From contig NZ_CP070961.1 in assembly GCF_017086465.1 (NCBI RefSeq), positions 2,108,001 to 2,172,000 on the forward strand: 64,000 nucleotides of DNA, read 5' to 3'. Numbering within the stretch: the stretch's first letter is position 1; each line of letters opens with the position of its first letter. The notes beneath the pieces are model-generated. The model saw only the letters and a program-made list of their open reading frames with translations. It was not told the origin of the DNA and did no database searches. Shown here in pieces: positions 42,817 to 51,995 of the stretch. The position numbers and the translations under genes are program-made. The DNA comes from Nocardioides sp. zg-1228. GTDB taxonomy: Bacteria > Actinomycetota > Actinomycetes > Propionibacteriales > Nocardioidaceae.

Positions 42817-43794
42817 GTGCCGCTCCCGACATCCTCTCGCCTGCTCGCGCTGCTGGGTCTGCTGCAGGCGCGAGCGGTCGTGTCGGCCAGCGACCTCGCG
42901 CACCGGCTCGGCGTCGGTGAGCGCACGGTGCGCAAGGACGTCGAGCGGCTCCGCGAGCTCGGCTACCCGATCGACTCGGTGCGCGGGCCCGCCGGCGGCT
43001 ACCGCTTCCGCGACCACGGTCGGCTGCCGCCGCTGCTGCTCGAGGCCGACGAGGCCGTGGCCGTGGCCGTCGGGCTGAGCAGCGCCGCGACCGTGCGCGG
43101 CCTCGAGGAGCCGAGCGCCCTCGCACTGGCCAAGCTCGAACAGGTGCTGCCCGACGGCCTGCGCCGGCGCGTGCGCGCCGTGCACGAGAGCACCGACGTG
43201 GGTCCGGCCAACACCGCCACCAACGTCGTCGCCCCCGTGGTCGACGTCGGGCTGCTGGCCGACCTCGCCGCGGCGGTCCGCGACCACGAAGGGCTCCGCC
43301 TGCGCTACCGGCCCGGCGGCGCAGGGCTCGAGGAGCGGGTCGAGGCGGACCCCTACCGGCTCGTGAGCTGGCAGGAGCGGTGGTACGTCGTGGCCCGGCG
43401 CCGCACCGACGGTGCCTGGCACGCCTACCGCGCCGACTGGCTCGAGCTGCGCACGCCCGGTGCGGGGCGCTTCGCACCCGACCCGCTGGAGGGCGGCGAC
43501 TACGCGGCGTTCGTCCTGCGCGAGGTGGCGTTCTCGGGATGGTCGGTGCACTGCCGCATCGCGGTCGACGCCCCCGCCGAGGAGGTGCTCGGTCGGATCA
43601 ACCCGACCGTGGGCGTCGTCGAGACGGTGGACGACGACCACAGCGTCCTGGTCACCGGGGCGGACAGTCTCGAGATGGTCGCGGTGTGGATCGGGATGCT
43701 CGGCCTCGACTTCCACGTCGACTCGCCGCCGGAGCTGGTCGGGCACGTCGCGACGCTCGCCACGAGGTACGCCGGCGCCGTCACGCCGCGGTGA
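42817..43794 (+). CDS. YafY/WYL-domain transcriptional regulator
   Basis: 325 residues. The N-terminal HTH reads LLALLGLLQARAVVSASDLA and VGERTVRKDVERLRELGYPI; a WYL ligand-binding domain follows (RLRYRPGG, RLVSWQERWYVVAR) and a C-terminal WCX-like extension. WYL proteins bind nucleic-acid or nucleotide ligands in several defence and repair contexts; here the partner is more simply the divergent epoxide hydrolase. GTG at 42817 with GGAGG 5 bases upstream. Confidence 0.9.
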   Translation: MPLPTSSRLLALLGLLQARAVVSASDLAHRLGVGERTVRKDVERLRELGYPIDSVRGPAGGYRFRDHGRLPPLLLEADEAVAVAVGLSSAATVRGLEEPSALALAKLEQVLPDGLRRRVRAVHESTDVGPANTATNVVAPVVDVGLLADLAAAVRDHEGLRLRYRPGGAGLEERVEADPYRLVSWQERWYVVARRRTDGAWHAYRADWLELRTPGAGRFAPDPLEGGDYAAFVLREVAFSGWSVHCRIAVDAPAEEVLGRINPTVGVVETVDDDHSVLVTGADSLEMVAVWIGMLGLDFHVDSPPELVGHVATLATRYAGAVTPR

Positions 43795-43809
43795 GGGCCC
43801 CGCCGGCGC

Positions 43810-44586
43810 TCAGCGGTGCTGGGCGCGCGCGCTGGCGTAGAGGCACACCGCGGCGGCGGTCGACAGGTTGAGGCTCTCGGCCCGCCCGTGGATCGGGATG
43901 GCGACGCGGTGGTCGGCCAGGGCGGCCAGCTCGTCGGGCAGGCCCCAGGCCTCGTTGCCGAAGAGCCATGCGGTGGGTCCGGTGAGGTCCGCCTCGAAGA
44001 GGTCGACCTCGCCCGCGCCGTCGGCGGCGAGCACCGTCAGGCCGCGCGCCTGCGCCGCGCGCACCACGGCGGCGGCGTCGGGCTCGACCGCGAGCGGCAG
44101 GTGGAAGAGGCTGCCGACGGTGCTGCGCACGGTCTTGGGGTTGTAGGCGTCGACCGAGTGCCCGGCGAGCACGACGGCGTCCGCGCCCGCCGCGTCGGCG
44201 GTGCGGATCACGGTGCCGGCGTTGCCCGGGTCGCGCACGTCGGCGCAGACGGCGAGCAGGCGCGGCGATGCCGCGACCACGTGCTCGAGCGGGGCGTCGA
44301 CGGGGCGGCACACCGCGACCACACCGGCCGGCGACACCGAGTCGGACAGCGAGGCGAGGGCCCGCTCGTCGACCAGGGTGACCGGAGCGGTCGCGAGGAG
44401 CGCGGCGTGCTGGTCGAGCGCGGAGGTCGTCGCGAACACCTCCACGACGCAGCCGTCCACGCCGAGCGCGCCCTCGACCGCCTTGGGCCCGTCGGCAAGG
44501 AAGAGCCGCCGCTCGGTGCGTACCGAACGGCGGCTCAGCTTGCGAGCCTCCTTGACGCGAGCGTTGCTCGCGGAGAGGGGCTGCAT
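43810..44586 (-). CDS. TrmH/SpoU-family RNA 2'-O-methyltransferase
   Basis: 258 residues. An N-terminal substrate-binding domain (VKEARKLSRRSVRTERRLFLA) precedes the knotted SPOUT domain with the three motifs: VRDPGNAGTVIRTADAAGAD, LFGNEAWGLP and IPIHGRAESLNLSTAAAVCLY. It probably methylates rRNA; the exact site is not deducible. ATG at 44586, 5 bases after rplT, which is the conserved neighbour. Confidence 0.92.
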   Translation of the reverse strand: MQPLSASNARVKEARKLSRRSVRTERRLFLADGPKAVEGALGVDGCVVEVFATTSALDQHAALLATAPVTLVDERALASLSDSVSPAGVVAVCRPVDAPLEHVVAASPRLLAVCADVRDPGNAGTVIRTADAAGADAVVLAGHSVDAYNPKTVRSTVGSLFHLPLAVEPDAAAVVRAAQARGLTVLAADGAGEVDLFEADLTGPTAWLFGNEAWGLPDELAALADHRVAIPIHGRAESLNLSTAAAVCLYASARAQHR

Positions 44587-44591
44587 GTTGC

Positions 44592-44978
44592 TCAGGCGGA
44601 GACCTTGGGCGCGTTGACGTCGTCGGGCAGCGCGGCCTTGGCGGCCTCGACGAGCGCGGCGAAGGCCGGGGCGTCGTGGACGGCGAGCTCGGCGAGGATC
44701 TTGCGGTCGACCTCGATGCCGGCCAGGCCGAGGCCCTGGATGAAGCGGTTGTAGGTCATCCCGTTGGCGCGGGCAGCGGCGTTGATGCGCTGGATCCACA
44801 GCTTGCGGAAGTTGCCCTTGTTCTTGCGGCGGTCGTTGTAGCTGTAGACCAGGGAGTGGGTGACCTGCTCCTTGGCCTTGCGGTAGAGCCGCGAGCGCTG
44901 GCCGCGGTAACCGCTGGCGCGCTCGAGGGTGGTACGACGCTTCTTCTGGGCGTTCACTGCGCGCTTGACGCGTGCCAT
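44592..44978 (-). CDS. rplT: 50S ribosomal protein L20
   Basis: 128 residues with [54 protein letters not shown] and YNRFIQGL. An rRNA-assembly protein and, in other bacteria, an operon autoregulator. It follows rpmI with a 64-base gap. Confidence 0.98.
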   Translation of the reverse strand: MARVKRAVNAQKKRRTTLERASGYRGQRSRLYRKAKEQVTHSLVYSYNDRRKNKGNFRKLWIQRINAAARANGMTYNRFIQGLGLAGIEVDRKILAELAVHDAPAFAALVEAAKAALPDDVNAPKVSA

Positions 44979-45042
44979 GGTGCTACTCCTTGGTGCAGGG
45001 GAAAGTCGGGAAGGTCGGCGGCTGGGCCACCAGGGGTGAGGC

Positions 45043-45255
45043 TCAGATGCCGAGCATCTTCTTGGCGCGCTTGACGTCGCCGGGCTCGAGCTCGACCATG
45101 CCGGCGTTGCGGCGGTGCTTCTTGCGGCTGCCCGTCGTCGGCGCGGACGCGAACGCGGCGCCGGATTTGCGGCCGGCCTGCAGGCGCATGATCTTGCCCG
45201 AGCCGGTCACCTTGAAGCGCTTCTTGGCGCCCGAGTGGGTCTTGTTCTTCGGCAT
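45043..45255 (-). CDS. rpmI: 50S ribosomal protein L35
   Basis: 70 residues, [40 protein letters not shown] and a last VKRAKKMLG block. Slightly longer than the common 64-residue form because of an internal ASAPTTG stretch. It lies in the conserved infC-rpmI-rplT order. Confidence 0.97.
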   Translation of the reverse strand: MPKNKTHSGAKKRFKVTGSGKIMRLQAGRKSGAAFASAPTTGSRKKHRRNAGMVELEPGDVKRAKKMLGI

Positions 45256-45368
45256 GTCTGCCTCAACTTCCTTGTGCGTGGTTCGTGGTCTGCTGGGGGT
45301 GAGCGGCCCGTGCTCAGGCTGTTGTCACGGCTCCGCCGCGACCTGCTCGATCGAGCCCTTCGCTTCGC

Positions 45369-46052
45369 TCAGGCCTCGATCTCAGGGTCCAGGTTCTCGG
45401 AGCGGCCACGCTCCTTCTTCTGGGCCACCGGTCCGGCGGCGTGGGCCGCCTCGCGCTCGGCGTCCTCCTCGGCCTTGCGGTCGGCACGCGCCTGCTCCTT
45501 GGTGGCGCGAGCGGCCTCGGCGTCGATCTTGGCGTCGGCCTTCTTCTTGTGCGGGCCGAGGACCATGGTCATGTTGCGGCCGTCCTGCTTGGGAGAGGAC
45601 TCGACGAAGCCCAGGTCCTGCACGTCCTCCGCGAGCTTCTGGAGGAGCCGGAAGCCGAGCTCGGGGCGGTGCTGCTCGCGACCACGGAACATGATCGTGA
45701 TCTTGACCTTGTCGCCGGCGCCGAGGAACCGCACGACGTGACCCTTCTTGGTCTCGTAGTCGTGCGAGTCGATCTTGGGACGAAGCTTCATCTCCTTGAT
45801 GATCACGTTCGTCTGGTTGCGGCGCGCCTCACGAGCCTTCTGGGCGTTCTCGTACTTGAACTTGCCGTAGTCCATGAGCTTGCAGACCGGGGGGCGTCCC
45901 TGCGGGGCGATCTCGACGAGGTCGAGGTCGGCCTCCTGGGCCAGCTTGAGTGCCTGGTCGGTCGGCACGATGCCAACGGTCTCGCCGTTGGGTCCTACGA
46001 GCCGGACCTCGGGTACGCGGATCCGGTCGTTGATGCGCAGCTCGGTGCTGAT
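45369..46052 (-). CDS. infC: Translation initiation factor IF-3
   Basis: 227 residues if translation starts at ATC 46052 ([16 protein letters not shown]). A GGAGGA Shine-Dalgarno lies just upstream, and the protein family begins at this residue. Unusual start codons (AUU, AUC) are known for infC, where they give autoregulation by IF-3. A GTG at 46094 in the same frame would add 14 residues that do not resemble the family. Domains: IF3-N ([33 protein letters not shown]) and IF3-C ([26 protein letters not shown]), then a charged actinobacterial C-terminal tail of about 55 residues. Confidence 0.93.
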   Translation of the reverse strand: MSTELRINDRIRVPEVRLVGPNGETVGIVPTDQALKLAQEADLDLVEIAPQGRPPVCKLMDYGKFKYENAQKAREARRNQTNVIIKEMKLRPKIDSHDYETKKGHVVRFLGAGDKVKITIMFRGREQHRPELGFRLLQKLAEDVQDLGFVESSPKQDGRNMTMVLGPHKKKADAKIDAEAARATKEQARADRKAEEDAEREAAHAAGPVAQKKERGRSENLDPEIEA

Positions 46053-46360
46053 GAGTCCTCCAGTGGTTCGGATGGATGGGAGCCCCTGTCGCACCGGTCG
46101 TGGATCTCCGGTGCGGGAAATGAACAGTGGCTCCCGCTGTTGCCAAGCGGGAGCCAGTCACGACGCGTCCCCCACGAGGGGAAGGCTGGGTGGTCACATC
46201 CGTCTCACGACGGTGGTGTCACTGGACCGGACCCGACGATCTGTGGTGCAGGGCGATCGATGCGGGTGGGAGACGGGTGGTGCTCGACTCCGCTTGGCGG
46301 GATCGGTGTCGCACGGTGGTGCTGCGCGTCACTGATCGGTCAACACGAAAGGGTAGCGGA
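46053..46360 (-). promoter_or_regulatory. infC 5' leader with two hairpins (attenuator candidate)
   Basis: About 300 bases without a gene. On the minus strand an 11-bp perfect stem TGGCTCCCGCT/AGCGGGAGCCA with a 7-nt loop (46156-46128) precedes a 7-bp stem GCACCGG/CCGGTGC (46113-46091) and then the infC start. The first looks like an intrinsic terminator followed by CTGTTCATTT; a leader that terminates early would control IF-3/L35/L20 synthesis. No riboswitch class is recognised. Confidence 0.55.
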
Positions 46361-46927
46361 TCATTCCGTGGAGGGCCCAATCCAGCCGTGCCCGCCCCCA
46401 CTCTCCGGGTCGTCGCCGATCGCGACCAGCCGCCACCCGGCGGCCAGCCGGGTGAGGTCGTCGCCGTCGACGACGTACGTCGCGGGGCCGGCGAGGTCGA
46501 CCAGCAGTGCCTCGGCCCCGTCCTGCACGGCCGCGGTGGCGGCGGTGGCCGCCGTGACCGGCACCGGTCGCGCCTGCGGGTCCCACCGCGCCATGGTCTC
46601 GGTGGAGGTGAACGCCAGCAGGCCCGTGCTGCCGTCCGCCGCCCGCACCAGCACCGCGGCCATGTCGGAGGTCTTGTCGTGGGCCAGCCCCTGGTCGTCG
46701 ACCTCGACCTCGCCGAGGATCGCCACGACCGGGACGAGCAGCCGTGCATCCTGCAGGGCGGTGAGCACGTCGCCGGACGAGGCCTGACCCGACGCGTGCG
46801 CGGCCAGCAGGCCGGCCAGTCGCGGGTCGCCGGCGCCGGTGTCGTCGGCGAACCCCGGGTCGGGGATGGTCCGCACGAGCGGCTCCTGATCCGGGGGGCC
46901 GGCGGGGTCTCGGTCGTCGTGGTGCAC
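46361..46927 (-). CDS. SseB-family protein
   Basis: 188 residues with the SseB N-terminal domain: LLAAHASGQASSGDVLTALQ, LLVPVVAILG and the LLAFTSTETMARWDP block. A protein of unknown cellular function that occurs near infC in actinobacteria. GTG at 46927 follows a -10-like GACAAT by 6 nt. It is divergent from the membrane protein gene at 46974. Confidence 0.8.
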   Translation of the reverse strand: MHHDDRDPAGPPDQEPLVRTIPDPGFADDTGAGDPRLAGLLAAHASGQASSGDVLTALQDARLLVPVVAILGEVEVDDQGLAHDKTSDMAAVLVRAADGSTGLLAFTSTETMARWDPQARPVPVTAATAATAAVQDGAEALLVDLAGPATYVVDGDDLTRLAAGWRLVAIGDDPESGGGHGWIGPSTE

Positions 46928-46973
46928 GCGGCCATTGTCACGGAGGTGTGGTCGGTTGTGGGACTCTGGGCCC

Positions 46974-47432
46974 GTGGAAGGGACAACCTGGGCCGCTCTG
47001 ACCGCCGCACTCACCGTGGCGGGTGCCATCTGGACGTGGATCGCGTTCCGCCGCCGCGGAGCCGCCAACGGGCTCCGCGCGATGGGCTTCACGCTCCTGC
47101 CCGCGGCCGCCTGGCTGACCGGCACCCTCGAGATGGTCGTCGACATCGCCGGGTCGGTCACCGACTGGGCGACCAGCCTGGTCTTCGACGTCCGCACCTG
47201 GGCCGGCGTCGGGCTGGCCGGCCTGGCGCTGGTCCTCTGGGTGGTCAGCGGCTTCATCCGCGACCGCCAGCTCGCCCGCGCCCAGGCCGGCGACGCCGCG
47301 CCGGGCCGCACCGGACGCCGCGGCTCGCTCCCCGAGGCGTCCTCCACCCGGACCGGCCCCACCTCCAAGCCGGCGGTCGACGACGAGATGGCCGACATCG
47401 AGGCACTGCTGCGCAAGCGCGGCATCGAGTGA
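46974..47432 (+). CDS. Small conserved membrane protein
   Basis: 152 residues with three transmembrane helices (WAALTAALTVAGAIWTWIAF, MGFTLLPAAAWLTGTLEMV, WAGVGLAGLALVLWVVSGFI) and a charged cytoplasmic tail ending DMADIEALLRKRGIE-like. No function is known; the tail with DIE-LLRKRGI recurs in actinobacterial homologues. GTG start at 46974; its stop overlaps the next gene's GTG start, so the two genes are coupled. Confidence 0.7.
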   Translation: MEGTTWAALTAALTVAGAIWTWIAFRRRGAANGLRAMGFTLLPAAAWLTGTLEMVVDIAGSVTDWATSLVFDVRTWAGVGLAGLALVLWVVSGFIRDRQLARAQAGDAAPGRTGRRGSLPEASSTRTGPTSKPAVDDEMADIEALLRKRGIE

Positions 47433-48646
47433 GCGACCCGCTCGTCGAGCGCAACCGCCTCTGGTCGCGGCTCACCGCGGCGGTGGCCACGCTCCCCGAG
47501 CCGCCGCCGACGCCGATCGCGGTGGTCGACCTCGACGCGTTCGACGCCAATGCCGCCGACCTCGTGAGGCGCGCGGGCGGCAAGCCGGTCCGGGTCGCGT
47601 CGAAGTCGCTGCGGGTGCCCTCCCTGATCCGGCGGGCCCTCGCCCACGACGGCTTCTCCGGCGTGCTCGCCTACACCGTCCGCGAGGCGCTCTGGCTCCA
47701 CGAGACGGGCGTCAGCGACGACATCGTGGTCGCCTACCCGTCGGTGGATGCCGGTGCGCTGTCCCGCCTGGCGTCCTCGCCGTCCGCGGCCGCCGCCATC
47801 ACCCTCATGGTCGACGACCCGGCCCACCTCGACGCCGTCGACGCCACCCGCGCCTCGCGCGCGGTGCCGGTGCGCGTCGCGCTCGACGTCGACGCCGGCC
47901 TGCGGCTCGGCGGGCGCCACATCGGGCCGAAGCGGTCGCCGCTGTTCGACACGGCCGACGTGGTCGCCCTGGCCCGCACCGTCGTCGAGCGCGACGGCTT
48001 CCGGCTGGTCGGCGTGATGACCTACGAGGGCCAGGTGGCCGGGGTGCAGGACACCGTGCCGGAGCAGCGGGCCCGGTCGATGGTGGTCCGCAGGCTCAAG
48101 CGGGCGTCGATGTCCCAGCTCGAGGGGCGCCGCCGGGAGATCGCCGAGGCCCTGGCCCCACTGGTTGAGCTGGAGTTCTGGAACGGGGGTGGCACCGGCT
48201 CCGTGGAGGCCACGGCCGCCGACGGCGCCGTCACCGAGATCGCGGCCGGCTCCGGCCTGCTGGTGCCGCGGATCTTCGACCACTACGCGTCGTTCGAGCC
48301 CCGCCCGGCCGCGTTCTTCGGCCTCCCTGTCACCCGCCGGCCCGACCCGACGACGGCCACCGTGCACGGCGGCGGCCTCGTCGCGAGCGGCGCGACCGGT
48401 GCCGACCGCTCCCCCGTGCCGTGGGCGCCGCCCGGGCTCCGGCTGACCTCGCTGGAGGGGGCCGGCGAGGTGCAGACGCCCCTGGTCGGGCACGCGGCGG
48501 CCACCCTCGCGATCGGCGACCTGGTCTGGTTCCGCCACGCCAAGTCCGGCGAGCTGTTCGAGCACGTCCGCGACGTGCACCTGGTGCGCGGTGACGTGGT
48601 CACCGACGTCGTGCCGTCCTACCGCGGCTGCGACCAGGCGTTCTGA
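47429..48646 (+). CDS. PLP-dependent amino-acid deaminase/aldolase (alanine racemase N-terminal domain)
   Basis: 405 residues. The alanine-racemase-type TIM barrel contains VVDLDAFDANA, the PLP lysine strand VRVASKSLRVP (Lys at about 59), VRVALDVDAGLRLGG and FWNGGGTGS (PLP phosphate loop). The C-terminal D-serine dehydratase-like domain has GDLVWFRHAKSGELFE, which ends such enzymes. It probably acts on D-threonine or D-serine type substrates; exact chemistry is not determined. GTG start at 47429 (GTGA overlap). Confidence 0.85.
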   Translation: MSDPLVERNRLWSRLTAAVATLPEPPPTPIAVVDLDAFDANAADLVRRAGGKPVRVASKSLRVPSLIRRALAHDGFSGVLAYTVREALWLHETGVSDDIVVAYPSVDAGALSRLASSPSAAAAITLMVDDPAHLDAVDATRASRAVPVRVALDVDAGLRLGGRHIGPKRSPLFDTADVVALARTVVERDGFRLVGVMTYEGQVAGVQDTVPEQRARSMVVRRLKRASMSQLEGRRREIAEALAPLVELEFWNGGGTGSVEATAADGAVTEIAAGSGLLVPRIFDHYASFEPRPAAFFGLPVTRRPDPTTATVHGGGLVASGATGADRSPVPWAPPGLRLTSLEGAGEVQTPLVGHAAATLAIGDLVWFRHAKSGELFEHVRDVHLVRGDVVTDVVPSYRGCDQAF

Positions 48647-49200
48647 TGGGGGTCGACCCCCGCGAGGTCGCCCGGGAGGTCGTCGAGCGGGTGCAGGCGG
48701 CACCGCCGACACTCGGGCCGGGCCGGCTGGTGTGCGTCGACGGTCCCGCCGGGTCGGGCAAGACCACGCTGGCCGAGGCGCTGGCCGGCGTCGCCCCCGG
48801 GGCCACCGTCGTGCACTGCGACGAGCTGCTCGAGGGCTGGTCCGGCCTGCCCGGCCTGCCCGCGACCGTCGAGGGCCTGCTGCGCCCGCTGGCCGCGGGC
48901 CGGGACGGGCGCTGGCGGCGGTGGGACTGGCACGCCGACGCCTGGGCCGAGGAGCGCGTCGTCGAGCCGGGCGGCCTGCTGGTGCTCGAGGGCGTCGGGT
49001 CGTGGTCGCCCGCGATCGCCGACCTGGCCGGCCTGCTGGTGTGGGTCGAGGCCGCCGCCGACGTGCGACTGGCTCGCTGGACCGCCCGAGACGGCGGGGC
49101 GATGCTCGCGCACTGGGAGCAGTGGCGCCTCGACGAGCAGGCGCTGCACGACCGCCTGGAGACCCGCGCCCACGCGGACCTCGTGGTCGTCACCGGCTGA
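48646..49200 (+). CDS. P-loop nucleoside/uridine kinase-like protein
   Basis: 184 residues. Walker A GPAGSGKT is at 33-40 and LLVLEGVGSW forms the B strand; a DWHADAWAEERVVEPGG segment recalls the uridine kinase substrate loop. Substrate uncertain. ATG at 48646 overlaps the previous stop (TGATG), so it is the third gene of a small plus-strand operon. Confidence 0.8.
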   Translation: MGVDPREVAREVVERVQAAPPTLGPGRLVCVDGPAGSGKTTLAEALAGVAPGATVVHCDELLEGWSGLPGLPATVEGLLRPLAAGRDGRWRRWDWHADAWAEERVVEPGGLLVLEGVGSWSPAIADLAGLLVWVEAAADVRLARWTARDGGAMLAHWEQWRLDEQALHDRLETRAHADLVVVTG

Positions 49201-49282
49201 CGCGAGGGCGTACGACGTCCCGCCCGGTCGTCGCGCGTGGCGGTGCCCGTCGCGGGGGATCGTGATGCCTAGGGTGGCCGCC

Positions 49283-50200
49283 ATGGTCTTCCCCAGCGGT
49301 GAGCAGTACGAGATCTCGGCAGCCGGCTACACCGCGGTGGTCACCGAGGGCGGCGCGGCGCTGCGGGTCCTGCGGCACCACGGCCGCGACCTGGTGCACG
49401 GCTTCGACCGCACCGCGATGTCGAGCGGCGGACGCGGCCAGCTGCTCATGCCCTGGCCCAACCGCATCCGCCGGGGACGCTACTCGTTCGGCGGCCGCGA
49501 GCTGCAGCTCGGCCTGACCGACCCCGCCACCGGCAACGCGTCGCACGGGCTGGTGCGCTGGGCGCCCTGGACGGTGGAGGAGCACACCAGCACCTCGGTG
49601 TCCCTGGTGCACCGCCTGATGGCACAGACCGGCTATCCCTGGGCGCTCGACCTGCACGTCCTCTACGACCTGTCGGCCGACGGCCTCGTGGTCACCCAGA
49701 CCGCCACCAACCTGTCCCCCGAGCCCGCCCCCTACGCCAGTGGGGCGCACCCCTACCTCTGCGCCGGCGATGCCGTCGAGGACCTCGAGCTGACCATCCC
49801 GGCCCGGACCCGGGTGGTGCTCGACGAGAGCAGGATCCCGACCGGCACCGAGCCCGTGAGCGGGGCGTACGACTTCCGCTCGGGGCGCCGGGTCGGCGAC
49901 GCCGTGCTGGACGACGGCCTCGGCGGGCTCGAGCACGTCGACGGACGGGTCCGGGTGACCCTGGTGGAGCCGACCGAGGGCCGTGGCGTGGCGCTGTGGG
50001 CCGACGAGCACCACCGCTGGCTGCAGGTCTTCACCCCGCCCGCCGAGGGGACGCGTCCGGCGCTGGCGGTCGAGCCGATGACCGCCCCGGCCGACGCGTT
50101 CAACTCCGGCACCGACGTGGCCACCCTCGCCCCGGCGGGCACGCCGGGCGACGAGCTGTCGGTGTCGTGGGGCATCCAGGTCGTGCTGCCCGCCGACTAG
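49283..50200 (+). CDS. Aldose 1-epimerase family protein
   Basis: 305 residues of the galactose-mutarotase fold: GGRGQLLMPWPNRI (Arg of the active site), SHGLVRWAPW, SGAHPYL with the catalytic His, and AVEPMTAPADAFNSG with the catalytic Glu. Interconverts hexose anomers. The start at 49283 is preferred over an ATG at 49262 because TAGGGT (49270-49275) lies 7 nt upstream. Its end overlaps the PH-domain gene by 4 bases on the opposite strand. Confidence 0.88.
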   Translation: MVFPSGEQYEISAAGYTAVVTEGGAALRVLRHHGRDLVHGFDRTAMSSGGRGQLLMPWPNRIRRGRYSFGGRELQLGLTDPATGNASHGLVRWAPWTVEEHTSTSVSLVHRLMAQTGYPWALDLHVLYDLSADGLVVTQTATNLSPEPAPYASGAHPYLCAGDAVEDLELTIPARTRVVLDESRIPTGTEPVSGAYDFRSGRRVGDAVLDDGLGGLEHVDGRVRVTLVEPTEGRGVALWADEHHRWLQVFTPPAEGTRPALAVEPMTAPADAFNSGTDVATLAPAGTPGDELSVSWGIQVVLPAD

Positions 50201-50685
50201 CTCCCCTCGGAGCCAGCGCGGTCGATCAGGGCGCGCAGCTCGCGCACGCCGTCCCGAGCGGCCTTGCCGTCGGAGCCCTGGAACGCCATCGCCGAGACGG
50301 AGGTGCCGTCGGCGAGGTCGAGCGTCGCCCAGGGAGCCCCGGACCGCAGGTGCACGGCGACCACCTGCTCCCAGGCCAGCCGCCGGGTGCGGAAGCCGTT
50401 GACCACGACCAGACCGGCGCGCTCGGCGGTCACCCGCGCGCGGCCCAGGGCCCAGCCGATCACCCCGAACCCCGCCCCCATGGCGAGGAGGGTGAGTCGC
50501 TGGAGGATGTTGAACTTCGCGCGGGTCTCGTCGCCGAAGCCGATCCAGGCGGCGGCGCAGACCACGAGCAGCACCAGGCCGAACCCGACGACGGCGAGGC
50601 GCACGCCCATGGGGCGCCACGTGCGGGGCAGGTCGGCGTCGGGGACCGGCGGGCGGCCCTCCGGGCCCTCAGAGGCGGCAGGCAT
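50197..50685 (-). CDS. PH-domain membrane protein
   Basis: 162 residues: an N-terminal polar stretch, two transmembrane helices (LAVVGFGLVLLVVCAAAWIG and LLAMGAGFGVIGWALG), then a bacterial PH-like beta domain (VVVNGFRTRRLAWEQVVAVH, and TLDLADGTSVSAMAF). Function unknown. Starts 17 bases inside the hisG 3' end, so it may be expressed with hisEG; it is found next to hisG in many Nocardioides-like genomes. Confidence 0.75.
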   Translation of the reverse strand: MPAASEGPEGRPPVPDADLPRTWRPMGVRLAVVGFGLVLLVVCAAAWIGFGDETRAKFNILQRLTLLAMGAGFGVIGWALGRARVTAERAGLVVVNGFRTRRLAWEQVVAVHLRSGAPWATLDLADGTSVSAMAFQGSDGKAARDGVRELRALIDRAGSEGS

Positions 50686-51514
50686 GGATGTCCGTCAGCA
50701 GGATCGCGCGGGCGCCGATCGACCAGAGCTCGTCCATCAGGCGCTGCGACCCGGCCCGCGGCACCATCACGCGCACGGCGACCCAGCCCGGCTTGCCGAG
50801 CGGGGAGATCGTGGGACCCTCGCGACCCGGCGCCAGCTCGGTGGCCCGGTCGAGGTGCTCCTCCTCGATGTCGTAGTCCATCATCACGAAGCTGCGCGCC
50901 ACGAGCACGCCCTCGATCCGGCGGCGGAAGATCTCGAAGTCGTCGGGCACCTCGCCGCCGCGGGTGATCAGCACCGCCTGCGAGTCGAGGATGACCTCGC
51001 CGAAGGTCTCCAGGCCCGCGGCGCGCAGCGTCGAGCCGGTCTCCACGACGTCGGCGATCACGTCCGCGACCCCGAGCTGGATGCTGGTCTCGACCGCCCC
51101 GTCGAGGCGGGTGACCGTGGCGGTGATGCCGTGGCGGAACAGGTAGTCCTCGACCACGCCGACGTACGACGTCGCGATCCGCAGCCCCTCGAGGTCGGCC
51201 AGCGAGGTGTAGCGGCCCACGGGGCCGGCGAAGTGGAAGCGGGAGCGGCCGAAGCCGAGCGTCATGACCTCCTCCGCCTTGGCGCCCGAGTCGAGCAGCA
51301 GGTCGCGCCCGGTGATGCCGACGTCGAGGGTGCCCTCGCCGACGTAGAGGGCGATGTCGCGCGGCCGGAGGTAGAAGAACTCGACGTCGTTCTCGGTGTC
51401 GACGAGCGCGAGCTCCTTGGAGTCGCTGCGCTGGCGGTAGCCGGACTCGCGGAGGATGTCGGTGGCTGCCTGGGACAGCGATCCCTTGTTGGGGATGGCG
51501 ATGCGGAGGGTCAT
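50669..51514 (-). CDS. hisG: ATP phosphoribosyltransferase (long form)
   Basis: 281 residues, the long HisG with a regulatory ACT-like C-terminal domain. Motifs: LRIAIPNKGSLSQ, the E-x-x-D substrate loops in VGITGRDLLLDSG, the PRPP loop VADVIADVVETGSTLRAAGL, and the C-terminal GPTISPLGKPGWVAVRVMV that binds histidine. First enzyme of histidine biosynthesis; feedback-inhibited. Follows hisE by 19 bases. Confidence 0.96.
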   Translation of the reverse strand: MTLRIAIPNKGSLSQAATDILRESGYRQRSDSKELALVDTENDVEFFYLRPRDIALYVGEGTLDVGITGRDLLLDSGAKAEEVMTLGFGRSRFHFAGPVGRYTSLADLEGLRIATSYVGVVEDYLFRHGITATVTRLDGAVETSIQLGVADVIADVVETGSTLRAAGLETFGEVILDSQAVLITRGGEVPDDFEIFRRRIEGVLVARSFVMMDYDIEEEHLDRATELAPGREGPTISPLGKPGWVAVRVMVPRAGSQRLMDELWSIGARAILLTDIHACRL

Positions 51515-51533
51515 GCGAAGGTCACCGGGGCTC

Positions 51534-51797
51534 TCACAGGTGGGCGTAGACGTCGTCGAGGGTCAGGCCGGAGGCGAGCATCAGCACCTGCGCGTGATAG
51601 AGCAGCTGGCTGATCTCGAGGGCGGTGGCGTCCTTGCCCTCGTGCTCGGCGGCCATCCAGGACTCGGCGGCCTCCTCCAGGAGCTTCTTGCCGATCGCAT
51701 GGACCCCGGCGTCGAGCTGGCGGACCGTGCCGGACCCCTCGGGGCGCTCCTCGGCCTTGGCGGACAGCTCCGCCCACAGCTCCTCGAACGTCTTCAC
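51534..51797 (-). CDS. hisE: Phosphoribosyl-ATP pyrophosphatase
   Basis: 87 residues, MazG-like all-alpha fold: [35 protein letters not shown] (metal-binding acidic helix) and [20 protein letters not shown]. Second step of histidine synthesis. GTG start at 51797 with TAGGCT (51811-51806) 8 nt upstream and no Shine-Dalgarno, so leaderless is likely. hisE-hisG form an operon here, away from the other his genes. Confidence 0.95.
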   Translation of the reverse strand: MKTFEELWAELSAKAEERPEGSGTVRQLDAGVHAIGKKLLEEAAESWMAAEHEGKDATALEISQLLYHAQVLMLASGLTLDDVYAHL

Positions 51798-51995
51798 GAG
51801 GCCCTAGCCTAGGTGCTGCCGGGTGCGTCCCGGGCCACCGGTCCGGTCCCCGGCGTCAGTGCGCGCGGAGGGTCCTCCCGACGACGACCTCCCCTCAGGG
51901 GCTCCCGTAGGCGGGGCGTAGCGGGTTGACTCGAAGTCGAGGCGGCACGAGCTGCCCGAGGACGTCGGACCACGGACGAAGAGGAGCCACCCGCC

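Noticed and set aside
46127..47000. Plus-strand coding through the infC leader
   Set aside because: Frame is open only by chance; hairpins and lack of domains argue for a leader.
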